NCBI RefSeq assembly: GCF_016924755.1
Contig: NZ_JAFFJX010000001.1
Span: 248,001 to 312,000 of the forward strand
Length of the DNA stretch: 64,000 bases
Source of the DNA: Longitalea arenae
GTDB taxonomy: Bacteria > Bacteroidota > Bacteroidia > Chitinophagales > Chitinophagaceae
Direction of reading: 5' to 3'
Shown here piece by piece: positions 60,219 to 64,000 of the stretch (position 1 is the first letter of the stretch; the number at the start of each line of letters is the position of its first letter). Under the pieces are notes generated by a model. That model made no database searches and was not told the origin of the DNA. It was given only the letters and a program-made list of their open reading frames with translations. The translations under genes were made by a program, and so were the position numbers.

Positions 60219-61502
60219 TTACTTGAGGATCTTGAGACGGACCATTTCAATACGGGTATCGCTCACATTCAGGATCTCGAATTCATAATTGCCGATGATG
60301 ATGCGTTCTTTCAACCGGGGGATGGTTTCGTGCTGGTGAATGATAAAACCCGAAAGGGTCTCGGAATCGTTTTCAGGGAACTCGAGCTTGTATTTTTCTA
60401 CAAGATAGTCCAGCTCAAGGCGGCCCGACAAAATATATTCATCTTCCGAGATCATTTTCTCTTCAAACTCTTCCACATCGTATTCGTCCTTGATTTCCCC
60501 AAAGATCTCTTCCAGCAGGTCCTCCATGGTAACGATACCGGCGGTTCCGCCAAATTCATCAACAACCCAGGCAATACTTTTGCGTTCGCGGGTAAATTTA
60601 TTGATGAGGTCGGTGGCGCTCATACTTTCGGGGATGGCCGGAATAGGCAGCAGGATCTCTTTGATATGGTCAGGTTGTTTGAACAGATCGAGCTGATGAA
60701 TATAACCGAGTATCTGATCAATATTTCCACCATATACAATAAGTTTGCTCAGCTTGGTTGCAATAAACTTTTTGCGGGCATCCTCCACCGTCATATTCAG
60801 CTCTATTGCTTCAATTTCTTTACGGGGCACCAGGCACTCCCGTACCTTGATCTTAGGTAATGACAGGGCGTTTTCGAACAGTTCCGTGTTCATTTCGGCG
60901 CTATCACTGTTATTCTCGTTGGTTTGCTGAAAAAAGTGATCGAGGTCGCTGCGCGAGAAAGGTTCCTTGCGTTTGTCGATGCGCATGTCAAAGATCACAT
61001 TCAAAATGAAGATCGACAGCTTCACGAAGGCGGCGGCTATCCAGTAAAATAAGGAGTCGAACAAACCCAGCAGGCCAATACGGGCTGAAAAGGAAAGCAG
61101 GGAGTCGCTTTTAGCCTTGAAAATGGCTTTGGGAATACACTCGCCCAACAGGATGATTATTAGCCAGGAGAGAATGATCTCGACGATCAGCCGGAAAAAG
61201 GTTATGAATGAACGACTGGAAAAATCCATTTTGTACCAGTTGAGAACCTCATTCCAGAACTCAGACCCTAATAATATGACGATGGTGAGAAAAAAGCTGA
61301 ATCCTACTACATTGGTGCCTATAAAACGGGAGGGATTGTCGAACAGGTTGGATAACAATATACCACTGCTGGCGCCCTGCTTCTTTTTCAATTCTATATT
61401 CAGCCGGTTAGCTGAGGTAAAAGCTACCTCAATACCAGCAAAATAGGCGACCAACAAAAAGGCTATGCCAATGCAAATGCCTATAATGGTAAGAAAATCC
61501 AT
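60219..61502 (-). CDS. CNNM/CorC-type (hemolysin-family) transporter
   Basis: This 427-aa protein has a DUF21/CNNM N-terminal TM domain of four segments (about 1-175), a CBS pair (about 205-325: VRECLVPRKEIEAIELNMTVEDARKKFI and ESMSATDLINKFTRERKSIAWVVDEFGGTAGIVTMEDLLEEIFGEIKDEYD) and a C-terminal CorC_HlyC domain. It is probably a Mg2+/Co2+ efflux or exchange protein, perhaps related to GldE of gliding bacteria. It is last in a run with gmk and murA. Confidence 0.9.
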   Translation of the reverse strand: MDFLTIIGICIGIAFLLVAYFAGIEVAFTSANRLNIELKKKQGASSGILLSNLFDNPSRFIGTNVVGFSFFLTIVILLGSEFWNEVLNWYKMDFSSRSFITFFRLIVEIILSWLIIILLGECIPKAIFKAKSDSLLSFSARIGLLGLFDSLFYWIAAAFVKLSIFILNVIFDMRIDKRKEPFSRSDLDHFFQQTNENNSDSAEMNTELFENALSLPKIKVRECLVPRKEIEAIELNMTVEDARKKFIATKLSKLIVYGGNIDQILGYIHQLDLFKQPDHIKEILLPIPAIPESMSATDLINKFTRERKSIAWVVDEFGGTAGIVTMEDLLEEIFGEIKDEYDVEEFEEKMISEDEYILSGRLELDYLVEKYKLEFPENDSETLSGFIIHQHETIPRLKERIIIGNYEFEILNVSDTRIEMVRLKILK

Positions 61503-61531
61503 AGTTCGGGTACGAAAATATAAAAAAAGGG

Positions 61532-62107
61532 TCAGCTTTCAAGGAACTGCTGAACTACTTGCTGCGCCTGCTGGCAGGCCCGCTCGAGGTTGTCGTTCAG
61601 AATTATTGCCGTAAAGTGATGTTTAAACGATATTTCGTACGAGGCCTTATTGATCCTTTGCTGCAGGCTTTCTTCTGTTTCGGTACCCCTGGAACTCAAC
61701 CGGCGCTTCAATTCATCTACAGAAGGGGGATCTACAAAGATCGACAGGGTAGTATCGGGGAACTGTTGTTGTACGTGAATGGCGCCTTTTACATCAATGT
61801 CCAGTACGGGTACCTGTTGATTGTTCCAAATGCGTTCCAGCTCCGATTTCAGTGTTCCATATTTCTTGCCTTCATACACCATTTCCCACTCTACAAACTC
61901 ATTGTGCTGGATCTTTTGGTTAAATTCTTCTTCAGCCATAAAATAATAATCCTTCCCTTCTGTTTCGTTTTCGCGTCTTTTACGGGTAGCCGCAGATATT
62001 GAAAAAGCCAGCTGCGGAAATTTCTTCAATAAGAAATGGGTGATGGAGGTTTTACCCGCGCCGGAAGGAGCGGTAATGATTATTATCTTATTTTTTGGTT
62101 GAAACAT
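61532..62107 (-). CDS. gmk: Guanylate kinase
   Basis: Start at 62107 (MFQPKNKIIIITAPSGAGKTSI) is the normal GMK N-terminus; the frame open to 62179 reads through a word repeat and is not used. The 191-aa enzyme has P-loop APSGAGKTS, ATRKRRENETEGKDYYFMAEEEF (guanine-binding loop) and DIDVKGAIHVQQQFPDTTLSIFVDPPSVDELKRRLSSRGTETEES. It converts GMP to GDP. It sits between murA and the CorC-like gene on one strand. Confidence 0.96.
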   Translation of the reverse strand: MFQPKNKIIIITAPSGAGKTSITHFLLKKFPQLAFSISAATRKRRENETEGKDYYFMAEEEFNQKIQHNEFVEWEMVYEGKKYGTLKSELERIWNNQQVPVLDIDVKGAIHVQQQFPDTTLSIFVDPPSVDELKRRLSSRGTETEESLQQRINKASYEISFKHHFTAIILNDNLERACQQAQQVVQQFLES

Positions 62108-62111
62108 GAAC

Positions 62112-62146
62112 GGTTTGTGGTTTGTCGTTTGTGGTTTGTGGTTTGC
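62112..62146. repeat. Five 7-bp words (GGTTTGT type) at the gmk start
   Basis: GGTTTGT GGTTTGT CGTTTGT GGTTTGT GGTTTGC run in perfect 7-bp register, ending four bases before the gmk start codon at 62107. On the transcribed strand the leader is thus an ACAAACC repeat and has no Shine-Dalgarno. Confidence 0.85.
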
Positions 62147-62185
62147 GGCGGCCGTTGGCTCCGTCCGTTTAAACTTCACCGGTTT

Positions 62186-63490
62186 TTATATTCGTTTTAT
62201 ATCTGCTCCCAGCTGTTGCAGGCGTTTGTCGATATACTGGTAACCGCGGTCTATCTGTTCAATATTCTGGATCACGCTTTTTCCGTCGGCACTGAGGGCG
62301 GCAATCAGCAGCGATACCCCGGCCCTGATATCGGGGCTGCTCATTTGAATGCCCCGCAGGTTTTGTTCCCGGCCCAGGCCAATTACGGCGGCGCGGTGCG
62401 GATCGCAGAGAATGATCTGAGCGCCCATATCAATCAGTTTATCTACAAAGAACAATCGGCTTTCGAACATTTTTTGATGGATCAGCACACTGCCACGGGC
62501 CTGGGTGGCAACAACCAGCACAATGCTCAGCAGGTCTGGCGTAAAACCGGGCCATGGATGATCGTAAATGGTGAGCACCGAACCATCGAGGAAGGTTTGA
62601 ATTTCATATACTTCCTGGGCGGGCACATGAATATCGTCGCCTTCAAATTGCAGTTGTATGCCCAGCTGCCTGAATTTTTCCGGTATAATGCCAAGGTGTT
62701 CGATGCCGGCATTTTTGATGGTTATATCGCTTTGCGTCATCGCCGCCAGTCCAATAAAAGAGCCGATCTCGATCATATCTGGCAACATCCGGTGTTCGGT
62801 TCCATGTAATGACTGTACGCCTTCTATGTTGAGCAGGTTGCTGCCGATACCGCTGATCTTTGCACCCATGCGGTTAAGCATTTTGCACAACTGCTGTATA
62901 TAGGGTTCGCAGGCGGCGTTATAGATGGTGGTAGTGCCTTTGGCCATGACGGCAGCCATAATGATGTTGGCGGTTCCGGTTACCGAAGGTTCATCGAGCA
63001 TCAGGTAAGTGCCTTTCAGGTTTGGCGCTTGCAGTTCAAAAAAGCCGTCTTCGGGCAGGTAGTTGAATGAGGCGCCCAGTTTTTCGAATCCGATGATATG
63101 AGTATCGAGCCGGCGGCGGCCTATTTTATCGCCACCAGGTTTGGGAATATAGGCTTTTCTGAAGCGGGCCAGCATGGGGCCGGCAAGCATAACGGAGCCT
63201 CGCAGGCGACCGCTTTTCTGTTTATAGGCGTCGCTGCGCAGGTAATCTATGTTCACATCATCGGCCTGAAAGATGCAGGTATCGCGTTGCGGGCGTTCGA
63301 TCTTTACATTCATTTCGCCCAGCAATTCAATAAGCAGGTTTACATCTAAGATGTCGGGTATATTGGTTATGGTAATTTTCTCGGGTGAAAGCAATACGGC
63401 ACTGATGATCTGCAGTGCTTCATTCTTTGCGCCCTGTGGAACAATTTCACCTTTTAATTTTTTGCCGCCGATGACTTCAAAAGAATTCAT
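62186..63490 (-). CDS. murA: UDP-N-acetylglucosamine 1-carboxyvinyltransferase (MurA), Asp variant
   Basis: This 434-aa enzyme has the two-domain EPT fold: GGKKLKGEIVPQGAKNEALQIISAVLL at the start, RLRGSVMLAGPMLARFRKAYIPKPGGDKIGRRRLDTHI in the middle and GFTPDLLSIVLVVATQARG. It transfers enolpyruvate from PEP to UDP-GlcNAc in peptidoglycan synthesis. Position 121 is Asp (codon 63128-63130) where Escherichia coli has Cys115 in GGCxIGARPVDLH. Cys is the residue fosfomycin attacks, so this protein should be insensitive. A TATATTTG box lies upstream. Confidence 0.97.
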   Translation of the reverse strand: MNSFEVIGGKKLKGEIVPQGAKNEALQIISAVLLSPEKITITNIPDILDVNLLIELLGEMNVKIERPQRDTCIFQADDVNIDYLRSDAYKQKSGRLRGSVMLAGPMLARFRKAYIPKPGGDKIGRRRLDTHIIGFEKLGASFNYLPEDGFFELQAPNLKGTYLMLDEPSVTGTANIIMAAVMAKGTTTIYNAACEPYIQQLCKMLNRMGAKISGIGSNLLNIEGVQSLHGTEHRMLPDMIEIGSFIGLAAMTQSDITIKNAGIEHLGIIPEKFRQLGIQLQFEGDDIHVPAQEVYEIQTFLDGSVLTIYDHPWPGFTPDLLSIVLVVATQARGSVLIHQKMFESRLFFVDKLIDMGAQIILCDPHRAAVIGLGREQNLRGIQMSSPDIRAGVSLLIAALSADGKSVIQNIEQIDRGYQYIDKRLQQLGADIKRI

Positions 63491-63543
63491 AGATACTTAT
63501 GCTTGTTTTTGTTACCCTGGGGTGGCCTGGGAGTATTAAGGTG

Positions 63544-63551
63544 CAAATATA
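63544..63551 (-). promoter_or_regulatory. -7 element of murA
   Basis: On the minus strand TATATTTG fits TAnnTTTG, 53 nt before the start at 63490. No -33 TTG is seen; that position falls in the terminator stem. Confidence 0.4.
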
Positions 63552-63585
63552 AAACCCCGACAATAGCTTTTACTGTCGGGGTTTT
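63551..63585. terminator. Strong symmetric terminator upstream of murA
   Basis: AAAACCCCGACA (63551-63562) and TGTCGGGGTTTT (63574-63585) form a perfect 12-bp stem with an 11-nt loop, A-rich on one side and T-rich on the other. It separates the RG-rich gene at the right edge from murA. Confidence 0.85.
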
Positions 63586-63663
63586 ATTTATTCTTTATTT
63601 TACTGTCTTCCCGCCTACTGGCAGGAGCCCTGAATTTCAAATTTCTAGTTTTGAGATTTAGCG

Positions 63664-63725
63664 ATTTTGAGATTTCATTTAGGTTCTGCGCTTAAACAAA
63701 TCTCAACGTCCCGAAATCTCAAAAT
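63664..63725. repeat. 13-bp inverted repeat of ATTTTGAGATTTC words
   Basis: ATTTTGAGATTTC (63664-63676) and GAAATCTCAAAAT (63713-63725) are perfect complements; a further TTTTGAGATTT word precedes the first arm near 63649. The words match those of the array at 58601-58647. Confidence 0.75.
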
Positions 63726-63781
63726 TTCTTCTCTGTATTCTACAACCAAGATCTCCCAATTGAACTTCTGGCTTACGTTGT

Positions 63782-64000
63782 TTATTTGTATCTCTTTTTG
63801 AACTTGCCGCCCCGGTCGTTGCGGTTATCACGTCCGCCGCCGCCATCGCGGTTATCGCGCCCGCCCCGGCCCTGGAATTTCTGGCCTCTTTTATTGCGGT
63901 AATCGCCATAACCACCACGGTCACGATCCCGTTCACGGCTTTCATTGGGGCGATGCTGCCGTACATACGGCGTATTGGTAAAGGTGAGCTGCCCATCTGT
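63782..64000 (-). CDS. 3'-terminal part of an RG/D-rich-tail protein, probable DUF4290
   Basis: Reading minus from 64000 the frame is open for 72 residues to a TAA at 63782-63784: TDGQLTFTNTPYVRQHRPNE, then a tail of RD, GG and N-rich units (RGQKFQGRGGRDNRDGGGGR) ending GGKFKKRYK. The alternative frame over the same bases is Ala-rich and implausible. In Bacteroidota a DUF4290 gene with a basic Gly/Arg tail commonly lies next to murA, so that is my best guess. The start is outside the window. Confidence 0.55.
   Translation of the reverse strand, partial: TDGQLTFTNTPYVRQHRPNESRERDRDRGGYGDYRNKRGQKFQGRGGRDNRDGGGGRDNRNDRGGKFKKRYK

Noticed and set aside
60108-60860. 250-codon plus-strand frame
   Set aside because: It is antisense to the CBS and CorC domains of the CorC-like gene and has no family signature; a shadow of that gene.
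63703-63996. 97-codon Ala/Thr-rich minus-strand frame at the right edge
   Set aside because: It is the wrong frame over the RG/D-rich gene end and reads through the inverted repeat at 63713-63725.

Overview
The window looks like a chromosome segment from a Bacteroidota member of the Chitinophagaceae (Niastella/Chitinophaga type). The basis is protein-family content (outer-membrane beta-barrel receptor with CarboxypepD_reg plug, DUF2911, DUF2905, TIGR02757, LptC lipoprotein, Ig-GH9 enzyme), weak or absent Shine-Dalgarno sequences before most genes, and several promoters that fit the Bacteroidota consensus (TTG about 20 nt before TAnnTTTG). Species is not claimed. I found no rRNA, tRNA, insertion sequence, phage or CRISPR array.

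Layout. 0-5.1 kb: a sulfur cassette on the plus strand: CstB-like metallo-beta-lactamase/rhodanese protein (5' end outside the window), a split YeeE/YedE transporter, a Tat-exported DsrE-like protein, a TsdA-like dihaem cytochrome c and a second exported DsrE-like protein. 5.1-9.7 kb: a composite word repeat, haem A synthase, a membrane patatin-like lipase and, overlapping it tail to tail, a lipid kinase. 9.9-13.4 kb: small secreted proteins, including two PepSY-like paralogues and a tandem pair with near-identical leaders. 13.4-19.3 kb: hydrolase, DUF2905, typA, two tandem RDD membrane proteins. 19.4-23.7 kb: a minus-strand glycosyltransferase run with meaB embedded in it. 23.8-27.1 kb: Lon-substrate-binding-domain protein, coaX, lptC, aldo/keto reductase. 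27.1-28.8 kb: a gene-poor stretch with promoter and terminator signals and possible small genes. 28.8-33.6 kb: TetR plus a TolC/EmrA/EmrB-type efflux operon. 34.2-38.9 kb: SDR, lysS, flavin reductase, fumarylacetoacetase-like protein. 39-46.3 kb: serine hydrolase, a GH9-deacetylase fusion, a lipid desaturase/hydroxylase pair and a GNAT-like protein. 46.4-57.2 kb: outer-membrane receptor, TIGR02757, cystathionine gamma-synthase type enzyme, asparagine synthetase, DUF2911 pair, AcpH-like protein and two further PepSY-like proteins. 57.4-64 kb: deoxyhypusine-synthase-like protein, then minus-strand rpiB-tatC, and CorC-like protein-gmk-murA with a partial RG-rich gene at the right edge.

Most notable: (i) an export-oriented thiosulfate/persulfide cassette; (ii) many intergenic arrays of 7-9 bp words, each site with a different word, often with an inverted partner; (iii) a dispersed four-member PepSY-like family, two members sharing an identical 20-bp element at the same distance (163-165 nt) from their start codons, plus a truncated extra copy; (iv) a MurA with Asp in place of the catalytic Cys; (v) a deoxyhypusine synthase homologue apparently lacking the catalytic Lys; (vi) a GH9-polysaccharide deacetylase fusion.
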